Counted from the stretch's first letter, positions 12,727 through 27,232 are shown. The stretch: 64,000 nt of DNA from Symsagittifera roscoffensis (GCF_963678635.1 NC_087063.1:57792759-57856758), one strand, 5' to 3'. Program-made: numbers and translations. Notes: generated by a model from the letters alone, not told the origin.

Positions 12727-14849
12727 GATAATCGAGGTTAGCAGGTTGCTGTACAAGTAGCACGTGACAGAATGTTCCGATCACACTCACAAAAAAAGTT
12801 CTGAAGCAGTTTTTTTTCGGATGATTGTCGTTTTTAAGCGTGTGAGAAAATCATATAATTGCGTGTAGAACGTAAAATGGTGCATAATCAAACACCGACT
12901 TTTCGAAAAAGAAAAAGTTATATCAGATATGAGAACAATTTTATCAGATTATACATTTTTTCCACAGAATAGTTTTTTGATCTTTTAAATATTTTTATTC
13001 AAATAGGTGCAAAATAAAGGTTCCAAAAATAATTTTCCGAGAGTACATTTGAATTCACAATACTAAAAAAAACTTTTCATTTTACAGCAACTACTCAATT
13101 GCTTTATTAGATTGAGATTAAAATAAAACTCAAAAACTCAAGCAGGTTTTTTCGACCTCGAGGAAACTGTTTGAAAACTTTCAAATTATGTTCGAATCAG
13201 TTGAAATTTGATATTGTAAATGACTCAGCACAACCCGATGAATATTGGTGGCATCCGATTTGGCGTGGAAAACCAAATTAAAAAAAACGAAAACACATCA
13301 ACCGAAGACAAATGTTTCTTCCCATTTTCTTTGGTCGGTGAACAAGGATAGTCGCTTGATGTACCATTAGAGCCAGAGGTTAAGCTCACTGAGAATACAA
13401 ACAAGTTTTTAAAAACCACAAAAAAGAGACAGAAATTCTTGTATCTTTTTTTAGTCATAGGCGAAGATTGAAGCAACGAGTTTTCCCACGACTTGAAAAT
13501 CACAGCAGCAATTTGAAGTTTTATATTCTTCTCATAAGGTTGATGCAAGAATTTGAATTGACTCTTAAAAGATCAAAGAATGGTGATATGTTACAATAGG
13601 TTGTAGCTTCAACTACAGCGCATGTAATGAACTTGAGAACTATAATGCATAATAAAGTTTTTCATTTTCACTCAATTGTACATGCTGCTAAGATAGTTTT
13701 GGAAAATACATTACTCTGTCAGATAAAACGTTATTGAAAAACTCAATAATTACACTTCTTTTGCCAAAACATTTGGCGTTTAAAATAAATTATAGATACT
13801 GTGCGAAGTATAACAAAAAATCATCCAGATATTTAACTTAGAAATACCACCTACCGAAATATCTAATCGAAAAAAAATTGTTAAGAATTCAGATTTACTC
13901 TTACAAGATATAAGATTCTAACAAAAATTTGAATTTTAGTAACACCTGGGAGTTAAACTGCGAATTTCAGTTATAGACAGCTAACAAGTTACATAAAAAA
14001 CAAATAAAATAGGTAACCGTTCGCTTTTTAAATCTATTGATCCATCCCATGATTTAAATTACTTTCAAAAGGGGGAAAATTTCTGTAGAATGATAGGTAT
14101 GTATTTCTTTTAAAAACATTTCCGGACCCAAATCCACTAAAATGACAATAAACTTGTCACCTCCGATTATCAGCAACAACTTACCACCTTTGCATGGCGA
14201 AAAACAAACTTATCAATATACAAAAATGATTTTGGGAATAGAAAAATTACCATTTGATTTTGGACGGATTTGTGTTTTGAATTCTATCCTCAATAAGAAC
14301 AAATAAGACAGTTTGAGACGCATGAATATTTCACACTATGCAAAATGCCACATTATTTTTCCTCCATCTCTTGAAGACACCACAATTTGACGAAATGAAG
14401 TTTTGAATATAAAACCACAATTTGACGAAATGAAGTTTTGAATAAAAACAAAGCGCGAAATTTTGGAATCGAAAAAAAATTTCAGCTGGGCGCTAAATGA
14501 GTTCTGATATTAGACAGCTTTTCATTTCTGACATCCGAAAATTTGCAATCAATCGAAAAAGTTCTTCGATGCAGAATTCAATAAAGTTCTTTCCTTCTAA
14601 TTGTTCGTTCGTTTACAACACAAAACGCTACAACCGTCAATAAAACTACATTATGAGGAAGTACTTCCCTACGTTTCAGGACAGCAAGAATGTCAAATTG
14701 CCATTAATGGAAACGTTTTTAGAACTGTAACTGTCTGAGTAACAGGAGAGAACTTGTTTTTAACGAAAACCGCCCACAGAGTATTCGCCAATTAATCAGT
14801 CACTCTCAGCGTCCGAGAGAGGTGTGCTAGATGAGAGAGGTGTGCATAT
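12727..14849 (+). repeat. family A long-form unit
   Basis: This 2.12 kb unit has the same layout as the one at 9653 but no hairpin duplication. The core is truncated at the same CTTGTCACCT to CGATTATCAGC joint (about 14160). The shared deletion shows that the two units descend from one truncated ancestor. Confidence 0.8.
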
Positions 14850-17174
14850 GATAATCGAGGTTAGCAGGTTGCTGTACAAGTAGCACGTGACAATGTTCCG
14901 ACCACATTCACATAAAAAGTTCTGAAGCAGTTTTCTTTTTTTTTTTCGATTATTGTCGTTTTTAAGCGTGCGAGAAAATTAAATAATTGCGAGTAGAACG
15001 TAGAATGATGCAAAACCAAACACAGACTTTTCGAAAAAGAAAAAATTATATCAGATATCAGAGCAATTTTTCAGATTATAAATTTTATCCACAATAGTTT
15101 TTCATCTTTTAAATATTTTTTATTCCAATAGGTGCAAAATTAAGGTTCCAAAAGTAATTTTCCGAGAGTACATTCAAATTTACAATACTAAAAAGAAACT
15201 ATTTAATTTATAGCAACCTCTCGATTGCTTTACTAGATCGAAATTAAAACAAAACTCAAAAACTCAAGCATGTTTTTTTCGACCTCAAGGAAACTGTTTG
15301 AAAACTTTCAAATTTAGTTCGAATCAGTTGAAATTTGATATTGTAAATGCACAACCCGATGAATATTGGTGTCATCCAATTTGGCGTGGAAAACCAAATT
15401 AAAAAAAAAACGAAAACACATCAACCGAAGACAAATGTTTCTTCCCATTTTCTTTGATCGGTGAACAAGGATAGCCGGTTGATGTACCATTAGAGCCAGA
15501 GGTTAAGCTCACTGAGAAAACAAACAAGCTTTTAAAAACCACAAAAAATAGACAGAATTTCTTGTATCTTTTTTGAGTCATAGGCAAAGATTGAAGCAAC
15601 GAGTTTTCCCACGACTTGAAAATCACAGCAGCAATTTGAAGTCTTATAATCTTCTCATAAGGTTGATGCAAGAATTTCAATTGACTCTTAAAAGATCAAA
15701 GAATGGTGATATGTTACAATAGGTTGTAGCTTTAACTACAGCGCATGTAATGAATTTGAGAACTATAATGCATAAAAAAGTTTTTCATTTTCACTCAATT
15801 GTACATGCAGCTAAGATAGTTTTGGTAAATACATTACTCTGTCAGATAAAACGTTATTGATAAACTCAATAATTTTACTTCTTTTGCCAAAACATTTAGC
15901 GTTTAAAGTAAATTGTAAATACTGTGCGAAGTATAACAAACAATCATCCAGATATTTAAATTAGAAATACCACCTACCGTAATATCTAATCGAAAAAAAA
16001 TTGTTAAGAATTCAGATTTACTCTTACAAGATATAAGATTCTAACAAAAATTTGAATTTAAGTAACACCTGGGAGTTAAACTGCGAATTTCAGTTATAGA
16101 CAGCTAACAAGTTACATAAAAAACAAAGTAAAATAGGTAACCGTTCGCTTTTTAAATCTATTGATCCAACCCATGATTTAAATTACATTCAAAAAGGGGA
16201 AAATTTCTGTAGAATGATAGGTATGTATTTCTTTTAAAAACATTTCCGGACCCAAATCAACTAAAATGACAATAAACTTGTCACCTACGAGATTTCTCTC
16301 AGGCTGAAAAAAGTGGCATGTTAAACCCACCCTACGCTATAGCTCCTTCAATTCACTTCCAGTGACGTTGTCGGAACAATAACATGTTCCAGCGCCGTGG
16401 TCGGAACAATATTACCCTGCTGCAATGTTATCTGTTGCCCGGAAGATCTCCCCGTAATTTAACCGGTAACTGGATTATCAAAACGACTTACCACCTTTGC
16501 ATGGTGTAATATACACGGTAACTCGGATTATCAGCAACAACTTTCCACCTTTGCATGGCGAAAAACAAACTTATCTAAATACAACACTGATTTTGGGAAT
16601 AGAAAATTACCATTTGATTTTGAATGGATTTGTGTTTTGAATTCTATCCTCAATAAGAACAAAGAAGACAATTTGAGACGCATGAATATTTCACACTATG
16701 CAAATTGCCACATTATTTTTCCTCCATCTCTTAAAGACACCACAATTTGACGAAATGAAGTTTTGAATATAAACAAAGCGCGAAATTTTGGAATCGAAAA
16801 AAGTTTTCAGCTGGGCGCTAAATGATTTCTGATATTAGACAGCTTTTCATTTCTGACATCCGAAAATTTTCGATCAATCGAAAAAGTTCTTCGACGCAGA
16901 ATTCAATCAAAGTTCTTTCCTTCTAATGGTTCGTTCCTTTACAACACAAAACGCTTCAACCGTCAATAAAACTACATTATGAGGAAGTACTTCTCTATGT
17001 TTCAGGACAGCAAAAATGTCAAATTGCCTTTAATGGAGACGTTTTTAGAACTGTAACTGTCTGAGAAACAGGAGAGAACTTGTTTTTAACGAAAACCTCC
17101 CGCAGAGAATTCGCCAATTAATCAGTCACCCTCAGCATCCGAGAGATGTGCTATGATGAGAGAGGCGTGCATAT
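14850..17174 (+). repeat. family A long-form unit with intact core
   Basis: This is the most complete long form in the array, 2.33 kb. The acceptor-like CTTCAATTCACTTCCAG precedes the core at 16361, which includes GTTCCAGCGCCGTGGTCGG and two degenerate 54-bp repeats. It can serve as the reference unit for the family. Confidence 0.8.
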
Positions 17175-20115
17175 GATAATCGAGGCTAGCAGGTTGCTTT
17201 ACAAGTAGCACGTGACAATGTTCCGACCACATTCACATAAAAAGTTCTGAAGCAGTTTTGTTTTTTTTCCGATTATTGTCGTTTTTAAGCGTGTGAGAAA
17301 ATTAAATAATTGCGAGTAGAACGTAGAATGATGCAAAACCAAACAAACACTTTTCGAAAAAGAAAAAATTATATCAGATATCAGAGCAATTTTTCAGATT
17401 ATAAGTTTTATCCACAATAGTTTTTCATCTTTTAAATATTTTTTATTCAAATAGGTGCAAAATTAAGGTTCCAAAAGTAATTTTCCGAGAGTACATTCAA
17501 TCTTACAATACTAAAAAAAACTATTTAATTTATAGCAACTACTCGATTGCTTTACTAGATCGAAATTAAAATGAAACTCAAAAATTTCCGATATCAAGGA
17601 AACTGTTTGAAAACTTTCAAAGTATGTTCGAATCACAGTTGAAATTTGATATTTTAAATGACTCAGCACAATTCGATGAATATTGGCGACATCTGATTTA
17701 GCGTGGAATAACAAATAAAAAAAAAAAAACGAGAACACGTTCCCCGAAGACCAATGTTTCAGCGACGTTGTCGGAACAATTACATGTTCCAGCGCCGGGG
17801 TCGGAACAGTATTAACCTGCTGCAATGTAATCTGTTGCCCGGAAGATCTCCCCGTTATTTACACGGTAACTCGGATTATCAGCAACAACATACCACCTTT
17901 GCATGGCGTAGTTTACACGGTAACTCTGATTATCAGCAACGACTTGCCACCTTTGTATGGCGAAACACAAACTTATCTAAATTTGATTTTGAACGGATTT
18001 GGGTTTTGAATTATATCCTCAATAAGACCAAAGAATAGTTTTTTTGATCTTTAATTTTTTTTTATTCAAATAGGTTCAAAATAAAGGTTCCAAAATTAAC
18101 TTTCCGAGAGTACATTTGAATTCACAATACTAAAAAAAACTTTCTATTTTATAGCAACTACTCAATTGCTTTATTAGATCGAGATTAAAATAAAACTCAA
18201 AAACTGAAGCAGGTTTTTTCGACCTCAAGGAAACTGTTTGAAAACTTTCAAATTTTGTTCGAATCACAGTTGAAATTTGATATTGTAAATGACTCAGCAC
18301 AATCCGATGAATATTGGTGGCATCCGATTTGGCGTGGAAAACAAAATAAAAAAAACGAAAACACATCAACCGAAGACAAATGTTTCTCCCCATTTTCTCT
18401 GGTCGGTGAACAAGGATAGCCGGTTGATGTACCATTAGAGCCAGAGGTTAAGCTCACTGAGAATACAAACAAATTTTTTAAAAACCACAAAAAGAGACAG
18501 AATTTCTTGTATCTTTTTTGAGTCATAGGCGAAGATTGAAGCAACGAGTTTTCCCACGACTTGAAAATCACACCAGCAATTTGAAGTCTTATAATCTTCT
18601 CATAAGGTTGATGCAAGAATTTGAATTGACTCTTAAAAGATCAAAGAATGGTGATTTGTTACAATAGGTTGTAGCTTTAACTACAGCGCATTTAGTGAAT
18701 TTGAGAACTATAATCCATAAAAAAGTTTTTCATTTTCACTCAATTGTACATGCGGCTAAGATAGTTTTGGTAAATACATTACTCTGTCAGATACAACGTT
18801 ATTGAAAAACTCAATTTTTACCCTTTTTTGCCAAAACATTTGGCATTTAAAGTAAATTGTAAATACTGTGCGAAGCATAACAAAAACAATCATCCAGATA
18901 TTTAACTTAGAAATACCACCTACCGTAATATCTAACCGAAAAAAATTGTTAAAAATTCAGATTTACTCTTACAAGATGTAAGATTCTAACAAAAATTTGA
19001 ATTTTAGTAACACCTGGGAGTTAAACTGCGAATTTCAGTTATAGACAGCTAACAAGTTGCATAGAAAACAAAGTAAAATAGGTTACCGTTCGCTTTTTAA
19101 ATCTATTGATCCAACCCACGATTTGAATTACTTTCAAAAAGGGGAAAATTTCTGTAGAATGATAGGTATGGATTTCTTTTAAAAACATTTCCGGACCCAA
19201 ATCAACTAAAACGACAATAAACTTGTCACCTACAAGCTTTCTCTGAGGCTGAAAAAAGTGGCATGTTAAAAACCACCCTACGCTATAGCTCCTTCAATTC
19301 ACTTACAGTGACGTTGTCGGAACAATAACATGTTCCAGCGCCGTGGTCGGAACAGTATTAACCTGCTGCAATGTTATCTGTTGCCCGGAAGATCTCACCG
19401 TAAGTTACCCGGTAACTCGGAAAATCAACACGACCTTTGCATGGCGTAATTAACACGGTAACTCGGATTATCAGCAACAACTTACCACCTTTGCATGGCG
19501 AAAAACAAACTTATCTAAATACAAAATTGATTTTGGGAATAAGAAAAATACCATTTGATTTTGAACGGATTTGTGTTTTGAATTCTATCGTCAATAAGAC
19601 CAAAGAAGACAATTTGAGACGCATGACTATTTCACACTATGCAAATTGCCACATTATTTTCCCTCCATCTCTTAAAGACACCACAATTTGACGAAATGAA
19701 GTTTTGAATATAAACAAAGCGCGAAATTTTGGAATCCAAAAAAATTTCAGCTGGGCACTAAATTAGTTCTGATATTAGACAGCTTTTCATTTTTGACATC
19801 CGGAAATTTGAGATCAATCGAAAAAGTTCTTCGACGCAGAAATCAATCAGAAGTTCTTTCCTTCTAATGGTTCGTTCGTTTATAACACAAAACGCTTGAA
19901 CCGTCAATAAAACTACATTATGAGGAAGTACTTCCTTACGTTTCAGGACAGCAAGAATGTCAAATTGACATTAATGGAGACGTTTTTAGAACTGTAACTG
20001 TCTGAGTAAGAGTAGAGATATTGTTTTTGACGAAAACCGCCCGAAGAGAATTCGCCAATTAATCAGTCACTCTTAGCGTCCGAGAGATGTGCTATGATGA
20101 GAGAGGCGTGCATAT
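17175..20115 (+). repeat. family A higher-order repeat 1 (short + long form)
   Basis: This is a 2.94 kb composite: a short-form unit with core at about 17762, a jump at about 18040 (AAGACCAAAGAA to TAGTTTTTTTGATC), then a long-form unit with core at about 19309. The next unit (20116-23138) has the same composite layout and the same joint (about 20990), so the pair is a true higher-order repeat. Confidence 0.8.
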
Positions 20116-23100
20116 GATAATCGAGGCTAGCAGGTTGCTGTACAAGTAGCACGTGACAATGTTCCGACCACATTCACATAAAAAGTTCTGAAGCAGTTTT
20201 CTTTTTTTCCGATTATTGTCGTTTTTAAGCGTGTGAGAAAATTAAATAATTGCGAGTAGAACGTAGAATGATGCAAAACCAAACACAGACTTTTCGAAAA
20301 AGAAAAAATTATATCAGATATCAGAGCAATTTTTCAGATTATAAATTTTATCCACAATAGTTTTTCATCTTAAATATTTTTTATTCCAATAGGTGCAAAA
20401 TTAAGGTTCCAAAAGTAATTTTCCGAGAGTACATTCAAATTTACAATACTAAAAAAAACTATTTAATTTATAGCAACTACTCGATTGCTTTACTAGATCG
20501 AAATTAAAATGAAACTCAAAAATGTTAGCAGGTTTTTCCGATATCAAGGAAACTGTTTGAAAACTTTCAAATTATGTTCGAATCACAGTTGAAATTTGAT
20601 ATTTTAAATGACTCAGCACAATTCGATGAACATTGGCGGCATCTGACTTAGCGGCATCTGACACGTTCCCCGAAGACCAATGTTTCAGCGACGTTGTCGG
20701 AACAATAACATGTTCCAGCGCCGGGGTCGGAACAGTATTAACCTGCTGCAATGTAATCTGTTGCCCGGAAGATCTCCCCGTTATTTACACGGTAACTCGG
20801 ATTATCAGCAACAACATACCACCTTTGCATGGCGTAATTTACACGGTAACTCTGATTATCAGCAACGACTTGCCACCTTTGTATGGCGAAACACAAAGTT
20901 GATAGTACAAAATTGATTTTGGTAATAAAAAAAATTACCATTTGATTTTGAACGGATTTGGGCTTTGAATTCTATCCTCAATAAGACCAAAGAATAGTTT
21001 TTTTGATCTTTTAAATATTTTTTATTCAAATAGGTTCAAAATAAAGGTTCCAAAAATAATTTTCCGAGAGTACATTTGAATTCACAATACTAAAAAAAAA
21101 GTTATTTTATAGCAACTACTCAATTGCTTTATTAGATCGAGATTTAAGAAAACTCAAAAACTCAAGCAGGTTTTTTCGACCTCAAGGAAACTGTTTGAAA
21201 CCTTTCAAATTTTGTTCAAATCACAGTTGAAATTTGATATTGTAAATGACTCAGCACAATCCGATGAATATTGGTGGCATCCGATTTGGCGTGGAAAACA
21301 AAATAAAAAAACGAAAACACATCAACCGAAGACAAATGTTTCTCCCCATTTTCTTTGGTCGGTGAACAAGGATAGCTGGTTGATGTACCATTAGAGCCAG
21401 AGGTTAAGCTCTAATGGTAAAACCGGAACAAGGATAGCCGGTTGATGTACCATTAGAGCCAGAGGTTAAGCTCACTGAGAATACAAACAAGTTTTTAAAA
21501 ACCACAAAAAGAGACAGAATGTCTTGTATCTTTTTTGAGTCATAGGCGAAGATTGAAGCAACGAGTTTTCCCACGACTTGAAAATCACAGCAGCAATTTG
21601 AAGTCTTATAATCTTCTCATAAGGTTGATGCAAGAATTTGAATTGACTCTTAAAAGTTCCAAGAATGGTGATTTGTTACAATAGGTTGTAGCTTTAACTA
21701 CAGCGCATGTAGTGAATTTGAGAACTATAATGCATAAAAAAGTTTTTCATTTTCACTCAATTCTACATGCGGCTAAGATAGTTTTGGTAAATACATTACT
21801 CTGTCAGATAAAACGTTATTGAAAAACTCAATATTTACCCCTTTTTTTGCCAAAACATTTGGCGTTTAAAGTAAATTGTAAATACTGTGCGAAGTATAAC
21901 AAAAAAAATCATTCAGATAATTAACTTAGAAATACCACCTACCGTAATATCTAACCGAAAAAAAATTGTTAAGAATTCAGATTTACTCTTACATGATATA
22001 AGATCTAACAAAAACTTGAATTTTAGTAACACCTGGGAGTTCAACTGCGAATTTCAGTTATAGACAGCTACCAAGTTCAATAAAAAACAAAGTAAAATAG
22101 GTTACCGTTCGCTTTTTAAATCTATTGATCCAACCCACGATTTGAATTACTTCAAAAAGGGGAAAATTTCTGTAGAATGATAGGTATGGATTTCTTTTAA
22201 AAACATTTTCCGGACCCAAATCAACTAAAATGACAATAAACTTGTCATCTACGAGCTTTCTCTGAGGCTGAAAAAAGTGGCATGTTAAAACCCACATTAC
22301 GCTATAGCTCCTTCAATTCACTTCCAGTGACGTTGTCGGAACAATAACATGTTCCAGCGCCGTGGTCGGAACAGTATTAACCTGCTGCAATGTAATCTGT
22401 TGCCCGGAAGATCTCCCCGTAATTTACCCGGTAACTCGGAAAATCAACACGATTTACCACCTTTGCATGGCGTAATTAACACGGTAATTCGGATTATCAG
22501 CAACAACTTACCACCTTTGCATGGCAAAAAACAAACTAATCTAAATACAAAATTGATTTTGAGAATAAAAAAATTACCATTTGATTTTGAACGGATTTGT
22601 GTTTTGAATTCTATCGTCAATAAGACCAAAGAAGGCAATTTGAGACGCATGAATATTTCACACATGCAAATTGCCACATTATTTTTCCTCCATCTCTTAA
22701 AGACACCACAATTTGACGAAATGAAGTTTTGAATATAAACATAGCGCGAAATTTTGGAATCGAAAAAAATTTCAGCTGGGCACTAAATGAGTTCTGATAT
22801 TAGACAGCTTTTCATTTTTGACATCCGAAAATTTGAGATCAATCGAAAAAGTTCTTCGACGCAGAAATCAATCAGAAGTTCTTTCCTTCTAATGGTTCGT
22901 TCGTTTATAACACAAAACGATTGAACCGTCAATAAAACTACATTGAGGAAGTACTTCCTTGCGTTTCAGGACAGCAAGAATGTCAAATTGCCATTAATGG
23001 AGACGTTTTTAGAACTGTAACTGTCTGAGTAACAGGAGAGATATTGTTTTTGACGAAAACCGCCCGAAGAGAATTCGCCAATTAATCAGTCACTCTTAGT

Positions 23101-23138
23101 GTCCGAGAGATGTGCTATGATGAGAGAGGCATGCATAT
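20116..23138 (+). repeat. family A higher-order repeat 2 (short + long form)
   Basis: This 3.02 kb composite mirrors 17175-20115: short form with core at about 20690, the joint at about 20995, then a long form with core at about 22327. Its long half carries the hairpin duplication (21387-21418) that is also found in the 9653 unit but not in higher-order repeat 1. Sequence must therefore have moved between distant units. Confidence 0.8.
21387..21418 (+). repeat. second copy of the 11-bp stem hairpin
   Basis: ACCATTAGAGC (21387-21397), loop CAGAGGTTAA, then GCTCTAATGGT (21408-21418), base for base as at 10293-10324. The surrounding ~60-bp duplication is also the same. Confidence 0.9.
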
Positions 23139-24540
23139 GATAATCGAGGCTAGCAGGTTGCTGTACAAGTAGCACGTGACAAAAAAATTCCGACCACATT
23201 CACAAAAAAATTCTGAAGCAGTTTTTTTTTTTTCGATTATTGTCGTTTTTAGGCGTGTGAGAAAATTAAATAATTGCGAGTAGAACGTAGAATGATGCAA
23301 AATCAAACACAGACTTTTCGAAAAAGAAAAAATTATTTCTGATATCAGAGCAATTTTTTCAGATTATAAATTTTATCCACAATAGTTTTTTCATCTTTTA
23401 AATATTTTTTATTCAAATAGGTGCAAAATTAAGGTTCCAAAAGTAATTTTCCGAGAGTACATTCAAATTTACAATACTAAAAAGAAACTATTTAATTTAT
23501 AGCAACTACTCGATTGCTTTACTAGATCGAAATTAAAATGAAACTCAAAAACTCAAGCAGGTTTTTCCGACCTCAAGGAAACTGTTTGAAAACTTTCAAA
23601 CTATGATCGAATCACGGTTGAAAATTGATATTTTAAATGACTCAGCACATTTCGATGAATATTGGTGGTATCTGATTTAGCGTGGAATAACAAATTAAAA
23701 AAAAACGAAAACACCTTCCCCGAAGACCAATGTTTCAGCGACGTTGTCGGAACAATAACATGTTCCAGCGCCGTGGTCTGAACAGTATTAACCTGCAGCA
23801 ATGTAATCTGTTGCCCGGAAGATCTCCCCGTTATTTACACGGTAACTCGGATTATCAGCAACAACATACCACCTTTGCATGGCGTAATTTACACGGTAAC
23901 TCTGACTTTCAGCAACGACTTACCACCTTTGTATGGCGAAACACAAACTTGATAGTACAAAATTGATTTTGGTAATCCAAAAATTACCATTTGATTTTGA
24001 ACGGATTTGGGTTTTGAAATCTATCCTCAATAAGTCCAAAGAAGACAACTTGAGACGCTTGATTATTTCACACCATGAAAATTACCACATTATTCCTCCT
24101 CCATCTCTTAAAGACACCACAATTTGACGAAATGAAGTTTTGAATATAAACAAAGCGCGAAATTTTGGAATCGAAAAAAATTTTCAGCTGGGCGCTAGAT
24201 GAGTTGTGATATTGGACAGCCGTTCATTTCTGACATCCGAAAATTCGAGATCAATCGAAAAAGTTCTACGACGGAGAAATCAATCAGAAGTTCTTTATTT
24301 CCTTCTAATGGTTCGTTCGTTTACAACACAAAACGCTTCAACCGTCAATAAAACTACATTACGAGGAAGTATTTCCTTACGTTTCAGGGCAGCAAGAATG
24401 TCAAATTGCCATTAATGGAGACGTTTTTAGAACTGTAACTGTCTGAGTAACAGCAGAGATCTTGTTTTTGACGAAAAACGCCCGGAAGAGAATTCGCCAA
24501 TTAATCAGTCACTCTCAGCGTCCGAGAGAGGTGTGCATAT
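23139..24540 (+). repeat. family A short-form unit 1 of tandem block
   Basis: A 1.40 kb unit with core at about 23740 and two copies of the 54-bp minisatellite. Its left part still resembles the higher-order repeats, while its right part matches the near-identical units that follow, so it is transitional. Confidence 0.8.
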
Positions 24541-25889
24541 GATAGTCGAGGCTAGCAGGTTGCTGTACAAGTAGCACGTGACAGAATGTTCCGACCACAT
24601 TAGAAAAAAAAGTTCTGAAGCAGCTTTGTTTTTCTTTTTTTTCCGATTATTGTCACTTTTAAGTGTGTGAGAAAATTATATAATTGCGTGTAGAACGTAG
24701 AATGATGCATAATCAAACACAGACTCTTCGAAAAAGAAAAAGTTATATCAGATATCAGAGCAATTTTTTAGGATTATAAATTTTATCCACATAATAATTT
24801 TTTGATCTTTGAATATTTTTATTCAAATAGGTGCAAAATAAAACATCCAAAACTAATTTTCCGAGAGTACATTTAAATTTTCAAAACTAAAAAGAAACTT
24901 TTTAACTTATTGCAACTACTCGATCGCTTTACTAGATCAAAATAAAAATAAAACCCAAAAGTCAAGCAGGTTTTTTCGACTTCAAGGAAACAATTTGAAA
25001 ACTTTCAAACTATGTTCGAATCACAGTTGAAATTTGATTTTGTAAAGGACTCAGCACAATTCAATGAATATTGGCGGCATCTGATTTAGCGTGGAAAAAC
25101 AATAAAAAAACTAAAACACGTTCCACGAAGACAAAATTTTCAAGGACGTTGTCGGAACAATCAAGTTCCAGCGCCGTGGTCGGAACAGTATTAACCTGCT
25201 GCAAGGTAACCTGTTGCCCGGAAAATCTCCGTTATTTACCCGGTAACTCCGATTATCAGCAACGACTTACCACCTTTGCATGGCAAAACACAAACTTATC
25301 TAAATAGAAAATTGATTTTGGTTATCAAAAAATTACCATTTGATTTTGAACGGATTTGTGTTTTGAAATCTATCCTCAATAAGTCCAAAGAAGACAACTT
25401 GAGACGCTTGATTATTTGACACCATGAAAATTACCACATTATTCCTCCTCCATCTCTTAAAGACACCACAATTTGACGAAATGAAGTTTTGAATATAAAC
25501 AAAGCGCGAAATTTTGGAATCGAAAAAAGTTTTCAGCTGGGCGCTAAATGAGTTGTGATATTGGACAGCTGTTCATTTCTGACATCCGAAAATTTGAGAT
25601 CAATCGAAAAAATTATACGACGGAGAAATCAAGCAGAAGTTCTTTATTTCCTTCTAATGGTTCGTTCGTTTACAACACAAAACGCTTCAACCGTCAATAA
25701 AACTACATTACGAGGAAGTATTTCCTTACGTTTCAGGGCAGCAAGAATGTCAAATTGCCATTAATGGAGACGTTTTTAGAACTGTAACTGTCTGAGTAAC
25801 AGCAGAGATCTTGTTTTTGACGAAAAACGCCCGGAAGAGAATTCGCCAATTAATCAGTCAATCTCAGCGTCCGAGAGAGGTGTGCATAT
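24541..25889 (+). repeat. family A short-form unit 2 of tandem block
   Basis: A 1.35 kb unit from GATAGTCGAGGCTAGC to the next, with one copy of the 54-bp repeat in the core (about 25234-25287). It is nearly identical to the next units, including private variants such as CAATCAAGTTCCAGCG in the core. Confidence 0.85.
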
Positions 25890-27232
25890 GATAGTCGAGG
25901 CTAGCAGGTTGCTGTACAAGTAGCACGTGACATAATGTTCCGACCACATTCAAAAAAAAAGTTCTGAAGCAGCTTTGTTTTCCTTTTTTTCCGATTATTG
26001 TCACTTTTAAGTGTGTGAGAAAATTGTATAATTGCGTGTTGAACGTAGAATGATGCATAATCAAACACAGACTCTTCGAAAAAAAAAAAGTTATATCAGA
26101 GCAATTTTTTTCAGATTATAAATTTTATCCACAGAATAACTTTTTGATCTTTGAATATTTTTATTCAAATAGGTGCAAAATAGAACATCCAAAACTAATT
26201 TTCCGAGAGTACATTTAAATTTTCAAAACTAAAAAGAAACTTTTTAACTTATAGCAACTACTCGATCGCTTTACTAGATCAAAATAAAAATAAAACCCAA
26301 AAGTCAAGCAGGTTTTTTCGACTTCAAGGAAACAATTTGAAAACTTTCAAACTATGTTCGAATCACAGTTGAAATTTGATTTTGTAAAGGACTCAGCACA
26401 ATTCGATGAATATTGGCGGCATCTGATTTAGCGTGGAAAAACAATAAAAAAAACGAAAACGCGTTCCACGAAGACAAATGTTTCAAGGACGTTGTCGGAA
26501 CAATCAAGTTCCAGCGCCGTGGTCGGAACAGTATTAACCTGCTGCAAGGTAACCTGTTGCCCGGAAAATTTCCGTTAATTACCCGGTAACTCGGATTATC
26601 AGCAACGACTTACCACCTTTGCATGGCAAAACACAAACTTATCTAAATACAAAATTGATTTTGGTTATCAAAAAATTACCATTTGATTTTGAACGGATTT
26701 GGGTTTTGAAATCTATCCTCAATAAGTCCAAAGAAGACAACTTGAGACGCTTGATTATTTCACACCATGAAAATTACCACATTATTCCTCCTCCATCTCT
26801 TAAAGACACCACAATTTGACGAAATGAAGTTTTGAATATAAACAAAGCGCGAAATTTTGGAATCGAAAAAAGTTTTCAGCTGGGCGCTAAATGAGTTGTG
26901 ATATTGGACAGCTGTTCATTTCTGACATCCGAAATTTTGAGATCAATCGAAAAAATTCTACGACGGAGAAATCAATCAGAAGTTCTTTATTTCCTTCTAA
27001 TGGTTCGTTCGTTTACAACACAAAACGCTTCAACCGTCAATAAAACTACATTACGAGGAAGTATTTCCTTACGTTTCAGGGCAGCAAGAATGTCAAATTG
27101 CCATTAATGGAGACGTTTTTAGAACTGTAACTGTCTGAGTAACAGCAGAGATCTTGTTTTTGACGAAAAACGCCCGGAAGAGAATTCGCCAATTAATCAG
27201 TCACTCTCAGCGTCCGAGAGAGGTGTGCATAT
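25890..27232 (+). repeat. family A short-form unit 3 of tandem block
   Basis: A 1.34 kb unit almost identical to its left and right neighbours. The core (about 26487-26630) carries one 54-bp repeat and shares the CAATCAAG variant with unit 2. Confidence 0.85.
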
